From Sporosarcina luteola (lineage in GTDB: Bacteria; Bacillota; Bacilli; Bacillales_A; Planococcaceae), in the NCBI GenBank assembly GCA_014204635.1, contig JACHLS010000005.1:186001-250000 (forward strand): 64,000 nt of DNA, in the 5' to 3' direction. The notes under the pieces are model-generated. The model did not search any database and was not told the origin of the DNA. It saw only the letters and a program-made list of their open reading frames with translations. Shown piece by piece: positions 41,083-50,082 of the stretch. A program made the position numbers and the translations under genes. Position 1 is the stretch's first letter; every line of letters begins with the position of its first letter.

Positions 41083-41904
41083 CTATCCCTGCATTTTTAA
41101 TTGAACGCAATGGTCAAGATAGATATCCATTGCCTTCTGAGGAGTAACAAAGTCATGTACTAAGCTTGAAAGCGCTTTTGACATAGCCACAGGGTACTTA
41201 TCTTCAAAAATATTTCTGCCGATAGAGATGCCTCTTGCCCCTGCATACAGAGAGTCATAGATCTGGTTAAACATACCCATCAGATCACTCGATTTTTCAC
41301 CTCCGGATAGGAGGACAGGAATAGGAAACGCCTCAATCGCTTCCTTCATTTGTTCCTTTGTTCCGGCGTATTTTACTTTCACAATATCAGCACCCAGCTC
41401 ACCGGCGACCCGGACAGCGTGGGCAATGAAATTCTTCCCAGGATCCTCCGTCCTTTCTCCAAATACGTTCATCATAGCCAGGACAGGTAGCCCCCATTTA
41501 TAGGCTTCATCGCAAATGAGGCCGAAATCCTTCAACATCGCGGGCTCTTCCCTAACTCCGAGATTCACATGTACCGAAATTCCGGCAACTCCAATGCGGA
41601 GACCATGTTCAATCGTGGAAACTAGCTGTTTGAACTCTCCGTTCAAAATAAATTGAGTCGATGCGGAAAGGTGCAATAGATAATTCATAGATCTCGTTTC
41701 TTCCCCGTTGTCGATCGCCCACTGGATTGTCCCTTTATGCGCCACGATGGATTGAAATTGATTTTCTTCCGCCATGCATACAAGTGCTGGAATGTCCGTC
41801 AGCTTACCGAACGGTCCCAGTGTTGTTCCATGATCGACAGGAAAAAAGATGGCATTCCGTGAAATCGGATGAAACAAACGATTCATTCTTAGAGCTTTAT
41901 TCAA
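41083..41904 (-). CDS. GriI-like/DhnA-type class I aldolase (aminoarylate precursor)
   Basis: TIM-barrel aldolase of 273 residues, DhnA/FbaB/ADH-synthase group. The Schiff-base Lys lies in ADIVKVKYAG, the phosphate-binding loops are LLSGGEKSSD and GISIGRNIF, and the front loop is FFPVDHGTTLGP. The segment that ends in Tyr in the archaeal ADH synthase (AMMY) reads AMMNVFG here. Archaeal homologues start the alternative shikimate route; Streptomyces GriI joins aspartate semialdehyde and dihydroxyacetone phosphate on the way to 3-amino-4-hydroxybenzoate. The partner enzyme is encoded immediately upstream. TTG start with GGGGAG 4 bases upstream. Confidence 0.8.
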   Translation of the reverse strand: MNKALRMNRLFHPISRNAIFFPVDHGTTLGPFGKLTDIPALVCMAEENQFQSIVAHKGTIQWAIDNGEETRSMNYLLHLSASTQFILNGEFKQLVSTIEHGLRIGVAGISVHVNLGVREEPAMLKDFGLICDEAYKWGLPVLAMMNVFGERTEDPGKNFIAHAVRVAGELGADIVKVKYAGTKEQMKEAIEAFPIPVLLSGGEKSSDLMGMFNQIYDSLYAGARGISIGRNIFEDKYPVAMSKALSSLVHDFVTPQKAMDIYLDHCVQLKMQG

Positions 41905-41931
41905 TTTAGCTCCCCACCTTACTCTTCAATT

Positions 41932-43056
41932 TTAGTTCTCCAAGATCTTCTCCTGAATTTTTACGCCGACGTGCCTTCCCGGTTCACATACGTACCCCAA
42001 AATCTCATCGCCGACCTTGAAAGTTGTTGCATTCTTAGGTCTTCCTTCTCCATCAAATATCCGAATATGCCAATCATCCTGAACAATTGTATTCATGCTC
42101 TTCCCTTCATATTCAGCTTCAATTAACAAAAGCGGCCTCACTTCAATTTTCATTCTGCCGATGTTCACTTCCCTAAGATTACCGGCTACGTCAATGACAA
42201 ATACTTTGTTTCCAGCCTTCAAATCTGTCATGTATTCTGTCGTATCGTTCGGACACCACACGTAGCTGTGAACAGCTCCGGCGTTTACTCGGAATGGCCT
42301 GGTGTTCATATACGGCAAGTAATGCGTTTCACTGCACACGAGGAACCCGCCGCTAGATGTGGAACCTACAATCATTGCCTCTTCCATTGTCAAGAGACTA
42401 GTCGTATCGATGCAAGCCCGCTCTCCCGGTCCCAAATGAACCACATTCGTCACCTTCGCCTTCACGAGTGGCAACGTCGTATTCTTGGCATTTTCCAGTG
42501 CAAGATTCAATTGCGAAATGACTTCCGCTCTGCCCGTGTCAATCAAAAATCCGTCACACCCAACTTCCATCACTTCTTTTGAGACGACGGCATCGCTGAC
42601 GGTTTGGACAAATTTCAGAACTTCTGTATCGCTATTCTGCAGTTTTGCAATGACCAGCTCAAGCGGAATATTCGTCTCATCTTTGAATTCAACAAGCAGG
42701 TAATTATAAGCTCCGCCTTCTTCGCAAGCCTTTAACATGGAGGCTTCATCCTCAATGTACACGTAAAGTCCGGTTTGCAGATTTTCAGATAATGCCAGTT
42801 TCAGTGCGTCTGCATCGGGAGAAACGATGACAACATCGCCCTGTTCCTGTTCATCCCGGTTCAAATAGGTTTGCAGACCCTCCACCGTTCGGACGTAAAT
42901 GCCGATGGTTAGCCGATCCGAGTGCAACAGCCCCCCGGTTTGTTCCGAGTCATAGAGTATCCCATTGAAATTATAGGATTGGTTGATCAGCGCAATCAGT
43001 TCAGGATCCTTCTTTCCTTGATTTCGCGCGTCATACCAGATTATTCGCTCCCTCAT
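41932..43056 (-). CDS. 3-dehydroquinate synthase II / GriH-like aminohydroxybenzoate synthase
   Basis: Enzyme of 374 residues with the whole C-terminal signature of the archaeal DHQ synthase II family: EAMIVGSTSSGGFLVCSET, NTRPFRVNAGAVHSYVWCP, IGRMKIEVRPLLLIEAE and EPGRHVGVKI. The N-terminus (IIWYDARN) and the middle (GCDGFLIDTG) also fit. Bacilli make dehydroquinate with the unrelated AroB, so this copy is not needed for shikimate synthesis. In Streptomyces the homologue GriH closes the GriI product to 3-amino-4-hydroxybenzoate. Pairing with the aldolase gene makes that the leading hypothesis. ATG with GGAGG 5 bases upstream. Confidence 0.85.
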   Translation of the reverse strand: MRERIIWYDARNQGKKDPELIALINQSYNFNGILYDSEQTGGLLHSDRLTIGIYVRTVEGLQTYLNRDEQEQGDVVIVSPDADALKLALSENLQTGLYVYIEDEASMLKACEEGGAYNYLLVEFKDETNIPLELVIAKLQNSDTEVLKFVQTVSDAVVSKEVMEVGCDGFLIDTGRAEVISQLNLALENAKNTTLPLVKAKVTNVVHLGPGERACIDTTSLLTMEEAMIVGSTSSGGFLVCSETHYLPYMNTRPFRVNAGAVHSYVWCPNDTTEYMTDLKAGNKVFVIDVAGNLREVNIGRMKIEVRPLLLIEAEYEGKSMNTIVQDDWHIRIFDGEGRPKNATTFKVGDEILGYVCEPGRHVGVKIQEKILEN

Positions 43057-43065
43057 CGCAGCCTC

Positions 43066-44406
43066 CTATTTTTCTAGCCAAACCCTTTTTACTTTACCGG
43101 GATTGCGCAAGACTTTTTCTACTACCTCGACATCACAATCCATGTTGATATGAAATTCAAAAGATGAGTTGATTTGCTCCGCGAGTAATTCGCGATCTAT
43201 GTTTTCATGAAATGGTTCGACTTCCACCTTTAATAGCCGATCCTTTACGATGAACCGGTACCAATTCCCGACTCCGTCTACTTGCATAAGAATATTTTCG
43301 AGGTAGAACGGTGAAAACTCGCCTGATTCAATTTTGATCTGCTCGATATTCCGTCCGCGCAAACAAAGCTTCGGCAGGCTGACTCCGCAGGCACAACCGC
43401 TCTCTTCGATAAAACCGATGTCTCCTGTCCGATATCTGACGAGCGGCATCCCTTCCCGGAGCAATGTCGTTACGACAATTTCCCCTTGTTGTCCAGCTTC
43501 CAATGGCTCCAAAGTTTCCTCATCCACAATTTCAACGTAAAGATGGCCTTCCGCTAAATGGAAACCATCCTGTTCTACGCATTCCAGTCCGACCAACATC
43601 GCTTCAAGCGAGCCGAATAAAATGGTAGAAGTGCATCCCCAAAGCAATTCGATCCGTTTCCTGAAATAATGGGAAGTGCCTTCGCCCGTCAGGAAAATAT
43701 GCTTGAGAGTAAAATCGTTTTGTATGTCCAATTGAAGGGCTTGTGCCTGTTCGTGAAGAAGGATTGCATAGGAAGGAGTTGTGACTAAAATTTCAGCTTC
43801 CCAGTCTTTCATGAATTGAAGGGCGATTTCAGGTTCGGAATAAGCACCGCCTTTTCCAACAGGAAGGATCGTACAATTTAAAAGATGCTGAAATTCGTGG
43901 TGAAAGGTTAATGCGGAAGAGCTCATTTCATAAGGAAGGGCATTGGCTACAACCTTATTCTTCACTCCTCCCATCAGTGTTGGATATTTCGGGGCAAAGT
44001 AATAAGAATAGAGTTCATCCATTGTATGGCCAATGTAACTTGGTTTCGACCCTGTCGTTCCGGTGGATTTGCAAATATGAGCCAGTTTCTTTTTCGTTAC
44101 AAGTTCTTTATAATGATTCCTCAAATCATCTTTCACTAAAAATGGTACATCTCGAAGATTATTTATTTGAAATTCGGTTTCCGGATCATAACCTGCCATT
44201 TGCAGCCTATCCCGGTAAAATGGATTGTGTTCCCATACATAAGAAAGTAAATGTTGTATAGCAACACGATGGTATTCTCTTACATCCTCTCTCGGCATCG
44301 TCTCGATTGAGGCTCCGTCTTCCTCCAAGCTCTGAAACCACCGCTGGATGCTGATCAGATGGTACTCGTCCCTCGAAATTTGGAGAGGTTTGGTCAGCAA
44401 TGGCAT
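43066..44406 (-). CDS. PaaK-like aryl-acid ligase (2), altered ATP motif
   Basis: Ligase of 446 residues, paralogue of the other PaaK-like enzymes. Phosphate loop CKSTGTTGSKPSY, TPSYAILLHEQ, YRTGDIGF, Cys pair GCACG and a C-terminal Lys-rich GKVKRVW are present. The usual FYGSTECG is LFGSLEAM, so Thr and the following Cys/Gly are changed; this may alter the acyl pocket or make the enzyme transferase-like rather than fully adenylating. It lies between the amidohydrolase (2-base gap) and the GriH-like gene (9-base gap). Confidence 0.82.
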   Translation of the reverse strand: MPLLTKPLQISRDEYHLISIQRWFQSLEEDGASIETMPREDVREYHRVAIQHLLSYVWEHNPFYRDRLQMAGYDPETEFQINNLRDVPFLVKDDLRNHYKELVTKKKLAHICKSTGTTGSKPSYIGHTMDELYSYYFAPKYPTLMGGVKNKVVANALPYEMSSSALTFHHEFQHLLNCTILPVGKGGAYSEPEIALQFMKDWEAEILVTTPSYAILLHEQAQALQLDIQNDFTLKHIFLTGEGTSHYFRKRIELLWGCTSTILFGSLEAMLVGLECVEQDGFHLAEGHLYVEIVDEETLEPLEAGQQGEIVVTTLLREGMPLVRYRTGDIGFIEESGCACGVSLPKLCLRGRNIEQIKIESGEFSPFYLENILMQVDGVGNWYRFIVKDRLLKVEVEPFHENIDRELLAEQINSSFEFHINMDCDVEVVEKVLRNPGKVKRVWLEK

Positions 44407-44408
44407 CG

Positions 44409-45185
44409 TTACCCTACCCCCACTTCAGCTTTTAACAAGCGAAGAATGTTTTTGCTGAAAATATAGTCCTTCTTATCATCAGAAATCGGCAGCCTCTCAA
44501 TTTTCACCTTTTCTACATAGGGATCTGAAAGAGGAAATTCAGAGCCATAAATTATTTTTTCATGACCGCTTTTCTCCACAGCCAATTCAATGGCCAAGTA
44601 GTTTGCAGAAGACGTTTCCAAATAGACATTATCCATTGAGGAGGCAAGTTCAATCGCTTCAATGTCCAATGGACCGAACCCCATATGGCCAATAATGAAC
44701 GTTGTCCCCGGAAATTCTTGTGCCAACTTTCCTAATGCCGCCGTGCTTGCACTCGCATGGAAAATTGTATGTGTATAAAAGGGGATATCCAACTGTCCAC
44801 ATAGATCCGCTAACGCCTTAGATGTTTTGCCGAGCAAGGAAAATTGATGAACCATCGGGGCCATCTTGAGACCATGAAATCCTTGGCCCACCATAGCCTC
44901 CAGCTGTGTCAGCACCTGTTCCTGCTTATTCATCATATTCACATTGCAAAACCCGTAAAACAACTCTGGATAATGGGTCATCAGGCTTAACACATAGTCG
45001 TTATTTGCCTCCGGTTTCTCGGGTTTGTCTTTGCCGGTTACATAGTTTGTCATTTTCCTGACATCGACCATCCCACCCGGAAACAGAACCGTTTTATCAA
45101 TGTTTGAAAACTTCATCGTCTCCTTTAATTTTTCCACACTGATATAGGGCATTTCCGCGATATGCGCATGTCCATCAATAATCAT
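44409..45185 (-). CDS. Amidohydrolase-fold enzyme, candidate benzoxazole cyclase
   Basis: Metal-dependent TIM-barrel protein of 258 residues (Amidohydro_2 type). Metal ligands: His6 and His8 in DGHAHI, Lys in GLKMAP, His in YTHTIFH and His in IIGHMGF. The final catalytic Asp position (usually GSDxP) reads YGSEFPLSD, a Glu in place of Asp. Genes of this family sit beside aryl ligases in benzoxazole pathways, where NatAM (nataxazole) closes the ring. Here it lies between two PaaK-like ligases, overlapping one by 4 bases. Ring closure is inferred from context; ordinary hydrolysis is the alternative. Confidence 0.75.
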   Translation of the reverse strand: MIIDGHAHIAEMPYISVEKLKETMKFSNIDKTVLFPGGMVDVRKMTNYVTGKDKPEKPEANNDYVLSLMTHYPELFYGFCNVNMMNKQEQVLTQLEAMVGQGFHGLKMAPMVHQFSLLGKTSKALADLCGQLDIPFYTHTIFHASASTAALGKLAQEFPGTTFIIGHMGFGPLDIEAIELASSMDNVYLETSSANYLAIELAVEKSGHEKIIYGSEFPLSDPYVEKVKIERLPISDDKKDYIFSKNILRLLKAEVGVG

Positions 45186-46567
45186 TTCCTCTTCTCCCCT
45201 TTGAAATAGACTCGATTCACCTTGGAATAATCCCGCTCGATCCGATCAACAATTTCAACCTCGCAAACAATTCCCCCAGCCGTGTACATATGCCGTTTCA
45301 CTTGACCGGACAATTCTTCTGCATCAACCCCATTCGGATTTTCGATTTGAATTGTTAATTCCTCGTCTTCTACAACGAAACGAAACCATAAGCCGACATC
45401 GGGATTCATAAGAAGGAAGTGCTCCAGCAAAATAGGTGAATAGTCGATTCCTTCAATGGATAAGGTGCCTCCTTTTCTGCCGCGTAAATGCAGCCGTTTC
45501 AGCTTATTCTTTGACTGTTCACCTGCTTCCTGAACAAAACCGATATCACCGGTCTTATAGCGAATGAATGGCATGGCTTCCCTAAGAAGGGTCGTTATGA
45601 CGATCTCTCCTATTTCACCATCTTCTACAGGCATATTTGTTTCATCGATAATTTCTACAAGAACGTTGCCTTCCAGTATTTGATAGCCTTCCTCAATCGC
45701 ATGTTGGATTCCTACAAGACCACACTCAGTGGAGCCGTAGATTTGATGTATCTCACAATTCCATAGTTCTTTGAGCCGTGTAATGAACTGCGGTGAGCAC
45801 CCTTCTCCTGTCAGCATCAGTTTACGGACGCGAATGTTTTCTCCTATGGAGCAGCCCATCATTGCGGCCTGCTCAGCCAGTAAAGCAGCATAGGAAGGTG
45901 TTGTTATAAGTATTGAAATCTGGAATTCGTGAAGGGCATCTACCGTTTTATCCAAGGGGGCCATATAGCCGCCTTTTCCAAGTGATACGATTGCCGCACC
46001 GAAAATGAACTGATACAGTCTGTGGAAGCCTAAAGCAGGTTGGGCAAATTCATACGGCAATGCGATTCCTACAACATCATGGGATGAGTCGCCGTCATAG
46101 ACAGTGGGGTAAAAAGGGATGGCATCATGGGCGTATTGATCATTAAAAGTAAGTGCATTGTAAATGGGTTTGCCTGTTGTGCCAGAGGTGAGGTGGTATT
46201 GCGTAATTTTAGCTCGTTCTACGGATAGAAGAATATCTCGGTTGCCTTTTAATAAATTTTTCTCTAGAAGAGGAATCCTGTGGATGTCAGCCAAATGAGG
46301 TATGTCAGGTTGTGTGAACCCATGTTCGCGCAGTTTCTCTCGATAATATTCGTTATTTTCCCAAACATACGCTAAAAGTAGATTGAATGCGGATAAATGA
46401 TAGGACTCCTTCTCTCGCTTACTTAAACTCTCAATCGTATGTCCGCAATCATGGACATTTGCAAAGAAACGGTTTAATTCTTCAAAAACGGTTGCTTCCA
46501 GACTTCTTTCAAACAAATTGGGCTTGTCCCGCAGCGAATGCAGCAATTCAATGTTCCTCCTTTTCAT
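45182..46567 (-). CDS. PaaK-like aryl-acid ligase (3)
   Basis: Ligase of 461 residues, closely parallel to the one at 39712. Phosphate loop YHLTSGTTGKPIY, TTPSYAALLAEQA, ATP motif IYGSTECGLVG, YKTGDIGF, and Lys near the C-terminus in SKVNRVYFK. The Cys cluster before the C-terminal domain is missing (EAGEQSKNKLKRLHLRGR). Its ATG directly follows the stop codon of the upstream ligase with no gap, and its stop overlaps the amidohydrolase start by 4 bases, so stoichiometric expression is likely. Substrate: probably an aminohydroxybenzoate or 4-hydroxybenzoate. Confidence 0.85.
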   Translation of the reverse strand: MKRRNIELLHSLRDKPNLFERSLEATVFEELNRFFANVHDCGHTIESLSKREKESYHLSAFNLLLAYVWENNEYYREKLREHGFTQPDIPHLADIHRIPLLEKNLLKGNRDILLSVERAKITQYHLTSGTTGKPIYNALTFNDQYAHDAIPFYPTVYDGDSSHDVVGIALPYEFAQPALGFHRLYQFIFGAAIVSLGKGGYMAPLDKTVDALHEFQISILITTPSYAALLAEQAAMMGCSIGENIRVRKLMLTGEGCSPQFITRLKELWNCEIHQIYGSTECGLVGIQHAIEEGYQILEGNVLVEIIDETNMPVEDGEIGEIVITTLLREAMPFIRYKTGDIGFVQEAGEQSKNKLKRLHLRGRKGGTLSIEGIDYSPILLEHFLLMNPDVGLWFRFVVEDEELTIQIENPNGVDAEELSGQVKRHMYTAGGIVCEVEIVDRIERDYSKVNRVYFKGEKRK

Positions 46568-47791
46568 CTACTTTCTCTTTTCAATATATATCGGTTTCGT
46601 GCTAATTTCCCGATCCAGTAACACGGAAAGGTCAAGGAGGGGTTCAGAGAGAGAAATTGCAATAGTTCCAGGTATGTTATATTGTCTAAAATGGTCTTCA
46701 ATTACTTCTTTTGAATCCAGAAAGGGTTGTGCAAATTGAAGGATTGCATAAAATCCGTTCTCTTGTTCTTGGATCTTCCAGGCGATCGGAACGGGATCCA
46801 ACGCGTAAATGGCTTCCTGAAAATCGCACAGGTTAACAGCTATCCCATCGATGGTTAGGCAATCTGCCGCCCGTCCAAAATGCCGTATTTCTTTCTCAAG
46901 GGAACCACATGCACATGTGGACTCGTGGAGGGACACCAAATCCTCGGTCACATACCGCAACAAAGGCGTTCCTTCCTTAGTGAGGGTCGTGATCACTCCA
47001 ATCCCGATCTGGCCCAAATTCACTTCAGCTTCTAATAAAGAATTCAGCACTTCCAAATGATAGTGTGTTTCAGACAAATGAAGCTTCCCAAACTTGCACA
47101 TTCTTGCGATATTCCCAGTTTCTGTCGAACCGTATAAATTGTAGACCGGTCGTCCCCATAGCTTTTCCAAATGCGCTTTCCTCTTCGGGGACATCAATTC
47201 CCCTGCAACTAGAATACCTCGCAGCTTAGGGAACGCCTCCAGAGGATTAATCGACATCTGCCGTGCTGTCTCAGCCAGCAGCTCCAACTCCCTCGGTATG
47301 CCCGCAAATACGGTTGCTTCAAGCTCCGCCATCAACTGAAGTACCTTTGGATACGTCGTCACCGTATTCCGGCTGCTCACTGGAATGACACCTGCATCCG
47401 ACTGATAGGCTGCATGCAGAACGAGATAAGCAGGAAGAAACAGAGAAAAAGGAAAACGGATAAGTACTAGATCGTCAGCAGTGAACTGGATGCCTGACTC
47501 CCCAATGTCCCGTCCGCCGATCTCCAAATCCCGTTTTGTATACCACGAAGCAGATGGGATACCGGTCGTCCCCGAAGACTCGTGGAAATGGCTGATGCGT
47601 CTCCTCTCCACAGCGAGGAGGTCAAACATGGACAGCGATCTCAGTTCGTCCTTTGTCGTAAAAGGAAGCCCCTTGAAAGGTACCTCTGGACTCACACTCT
47701 CCAACTTTTTCTTATAGAAAGGGGCCTGCTGTACTCGTTCCAACAAAACACCCACATCTATTTCCCGGTCACTTCTGACTTCCACTCCCAT
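46568..47791 (-). CDS. PaaK-like aryl-acid ligase (4), first gene of the cluster
   Basis: Ligase of 407 residues, shorter than its paralogues because the N-terminal 40-50 residues are missing. Phosphate loop FHESSGTTGIPSA, LVAGELMSPKRK, ATP motif LYGSTETGNIA, TEDLV in place of TGDxG, Cys pair CACGS, and a C-terminal Lys (STKPIYIEK). It is more distant from the other three and closer to CoA-ligase-like forms. ATG 47791 has GGGGG 6 bases upstream; an ATG two codons earlier touches the ribosome site. A SigA promoter lies about 70 bases upstream. Confidence 0.82.
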   Translation of the reverse strand: MGVEVRSDREIDVGVLLERVQQAPFYKKKLESVSPEVPFKGLPFTTKDELRSLSMFDLLAVERRRISHFHESSGTTGIPSASWYTKRDLEIGGRDIGESGIQFTADDLVLIRFPFSLFLPAYLVLHAAYQSDAGVIPVSSRNTVTTYPKVLQLMAELEATVFAGIPRELELLAETARQMSINPLEAFPKLRGILVAGELMSPKRKAHLEKLWGRPVYNLYGSTETGNIARMCKFGKLHLSETHYHLEVLNSLLEAEVNLGQIGIGVITTLTKEGTPLLRYVTEDLVSLHESTCACGSLEKEIRHFGRAADCLTIDGIAVNLCDFQEAIYALDPVPIAWKIQEQENGFYAILQFAQPFLDSKEVIEDHFRQYNIPGTIAISLSEPLLDLSVLLDREISTKPIYIEKRK

Positions 47792-47860
47792 TGGCATCCC
47801 CCATTCTTTTTTGCTTAATTAATAAAAGACTATTAAACTTTCACTTTATAATTACAAGCG

Positions 47861-47889
47861 ATTATAACAGGTTTATCAAACACAATCAA
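47861..47889 (-). promoter_or_regulatory. SigA promoter of the aryl-acid cluster
   Basis: On the minus strand TTGATT (-35), a 17-base spacer and TATAAT (-10), with TG one base before the -10 (extended -10). It lies about 70 bases upstream of the first ligase gene and is the only good promoter before the long operon. No obvious repressor palindrome overlaps it. Confidence 0.8.
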
Positions 47890-48047
47890 TAGAATATAAA
47901 GAATATTTTATCTATTCTACAATTTTAGCTATTGAAATATATAATTTTACTTGAATCGACTTTTTGATCGTCACACATCAGAGGGGGAAACCAATGAAGC
48001 AGCACTGCCACTGTGCCGCAACGCAACTGTATGGCCTTGTTTAAACG

Positions 48048-48093
48048 AAAAGACCCTGGAACATTCCATATACGGAATGTTCCAGGGTCTTTT
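48048..48093. terminator. Strong 20-bp palindromic terminator
   Basis: Arms at 48048-48067 and 48074-48093 pair perfectly over 20 bp (AAAAGACCCTGG... / ...CCAGGGTCTTTT) around a 6-base loop. A and T runs at both ends allow termination in both directions. It insulates the aryl-acid cluster from the chemoreceptor gene. Confidence 0.85.
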
Positions 48094-48348
48094 AGGTTCA
48101 GCCTAATACCGACGGCAAGCTCTCGTGGAATTCCAAGTATGGATGGCTTGTCATTCTAAGCGCAGACACAGCCCTTCCATCCTTCTTTTTGCTGCAACGA
48201 CATTCAGTACACAGCAGTTGTGACTTATTGGCTTCCTTTGCAGAGTTTCTACAAAGAAACCTTTAACAGTCTACATTCTCACGGATTGCGCCCTCGCCAG
48301 GGCATACCGAGGTTGCTTTTCCTGTTTTTTCGTTCGGAAGTTAACTCA

Positions 48349-50082
48349 TTATTTGATCGTAAACGTACTTAATTTTTCTTCCAAACTTTTGACTGCCTCT
48401 GCCAATGAATGCGATGATTCTTCCATGATTTTCATAGAATTCAATTGCTTTTCGGTTTCCGATGTCAATTCGTTAAAAATCAATAAAGAATTTTGAGAAG
48501 CTCCGGCAATTTCAGTTACGGTTGCATTGACCTCCTCGGAGCTGGCAGACATCTCTTCATACACAGCAGAGGATTCTTGAATTTCTCCGCTTACCAGTTT
48601 TGTTGAATCTACGATTTGATTCATAATCGTCCCGACATTGTCGATAACCTGGACTCCTGTTGCAACTTCCTTTGTACCTTTCTCCATTGCTTCTACAGCA
48701 TGCTTCGTATCGACTTGTGTCAACTGGATGATGTTTACGATTTCAGCTGCAGCTGTTTTGGATTGCTCCGCCAACTTACGGACCTCATCCGCTACAACGG
48801 CAAATCCTTTTCCAGCTTCACCGGCTCTCGCAGCTTCAATCGCTGCGTTTAACGCAAGTAGATTTGTTTGTTCCGAGATGCCAGAAATAACGGAGACAAT
48901 TTGTCCGATCTCTTGTGAGCGGACCCCTAGCTGCTCGACAATTTCCGCTGAACTGCCAACGGTTTGGTTGATGTGCTGCATTTGATTGACTGCTTCTTGA
49001 ATCAAATCCTTGCCGTTTTGCGTTAGAGTTAATGTATCTTCGGATTTCATTGCAATAGTGGAAGCAGATTCCGCAGCACGATGAATGCCGATCGCCATTT
49101 CTTCCATGACCCGTGCACTTTCCTCTGAACTGGCTGCCTGAGATTCTAGACTTCCAGCCACTTGATGAATCGATTCTGAAAATTGATTAGAAGATTCAAC
49201 GGTATCCCCTGCGATCTTTAGAAACTCAGTAGAAGATTGATAGACTTTATCAGTCACCACATGAGCCTGTTGTATGACAGCGCTTAAGGTTTCCGTCATT
49301 GTATTAAATTGCTGGCTCAATTCACCTAGCTCATCATTACTTTTCACGTGAATCTTTGTAGTAAGATCACCATCGCTCACTTTCCCAATTGCAGTTTGTA
49401 TCTCTGTAATAGGCGCCAATAACTTTTTCGAGCCTACATATTGTAGGAGTAACACAACGAGTAAGGAAATGCCGATTCCGACTGATAGCCACAATAAGAA
49501 TTTATATTTTAATTGATTCATAATACTCGCATCCAAATCGACAGCAAATACAGCTGTCACTTCATCCTGATCATTCAGAATGGGAACTAAAGCCGCTTGC
49601 CAGGTTCCAAACTCGTCGGTGTATATTTCTGAGTATGCAGGTTGTTTACTCGTAACGGCTTGTTCTAATGCATCCGCTAACAGCTCACTTGAAAAGATAT
49701 CTCCAGGATATAGGTCATCTTCTATATTATTTGTCGGTACTGCTAATAATTTGATTCCTCTCTGTTCATCCGCAAATTTGGGATCCATAATATATCCTTG
49801 CGATACCGAAGATTCATTAGCAGCCAGATGGTCCAAATGCCCAATTAACTTTTTCTGGATTTCACTATTTACGTCACTATTGGATTTCGCAGCCTCAACA
49901 TCGTCCCTATCGATTGTGCTAGCCCATAGTTGCGCAACACCGCCAGCTCTATCATGAATCACAGTTTGGACAATCTGATTATTAAGCATATAACTAATAA
50001 CACTTGTACAAAGTCCTACTAAAACAACCGTGAGAAAAGATAAAAGCAAGTTTTTCCCAAGTAAAGTTCGTTTTCTTTTCAT
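48349..50082 (-). CDS. Methyl-accepting chemotaxis protein
   Basis: Membrane chemoreceptor of 577 residues. Helix 1 is about residues 10-32, an extracytoplasmic sensor domain of Cache type follows (about 33-200, with [15 protein letters not shown] and [12 protein letters not shown]), helix 2 about 203-222, HAMP about 223-276 ([18 protein letters not shown]), then the signalling coiled coil with the conserved tip [18 protein letters not shown] and [14 protein letters not shown]. The ligand is unknown. ATG 50082 has GGAGG 6 bases upstream. It lies between the aryl-acid cluster and the M20 operon but has its own boundaries. Confidence 0.92.
   Translation of the reverse strand: MKRKRTLLGKNLLLSFLTVVLVGLCTSVISYMLNNQIVQTVIHDRAGGVAQLWASTIDRDDVEAAKSNSDVNSEIQKKLIGHLDHLAANESSVSQGYIMDPKFADEQRGIKLLAVPTNNIEDDLYPGDIFSSELLADALEQAVTSKQPAYSEIYTDEFGTWQAALVPILNDQDEVTAVFAVDLDASIMNQLKYKFLLWLSVGIGISLLVVLLLQYVGSKKLLAPITEIQTAIGKVSDGDLTTKIHVKSNDELGELSQQFNTMTETLSAVIQQAHVVTDKVYQSSTEFLKIAGDTVESSNQFSESIHQVAGSLESQAASSEESARVMEEMAIGIHRAAESASTIAMKSEDTLTLTQNGKDLIQEAVNQMQHINQTVGSSAEIVEQLGVRSQEIGQIVSVISGISEQTNLLALNAAIEAARAGEAGKGFAVVADEVRKLAEQSKTAAAEIVNIIQLTQVDTKHAVEAMEKGTKEVATGVQVIDNVGTIMNQIVDSTKLVSGEIQESSAVYEEMSASSEEVNATVTEIAGASQNSLLIFNELTSETEKQLNSMKIMEESSHSLAEAVKSLEEKLSTFTIK

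Larger units (their letters stand above)
47792..48348. other. Promoter region of the aryl-acid cluster and unassigned sequence
   Basis: The left part is AT-rich and holds the promoter at 47861-47889. The middle holds a perfect 20-bp inverted repeat (48048-48093). The right part (48095-48348), downstream of the chemoreceptor gene, is GC-richer with short pairings such as GCCCTCGCCAGGGC but no gene or known RNA family is recognised. Confidence 0.5.

Noticed and set aside
41932-43056. Ordinary shikimate-pathway dehydroquinate synthase
   Set aside because: The family is the archaeal type II, Bacillales use AroB, and the gene is embedded among aryl ligases with an aldolase partner.
39712-47791. 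Phenylacetate catabolism cluster
   Set aside because: PaaK-like ligases are present but no paaABCDE oxygenase, paaG/Z or thiolase genes are found, and precursor-making and export genes point to biosynthesis.
48095-48348. Riboswitch or structured RNA downstream of the chemoreceptor gene
   Set aside because: Some short GC pairings exist, but no known riboswitch core could be matched by eye and it lies after a gene rather than before one.
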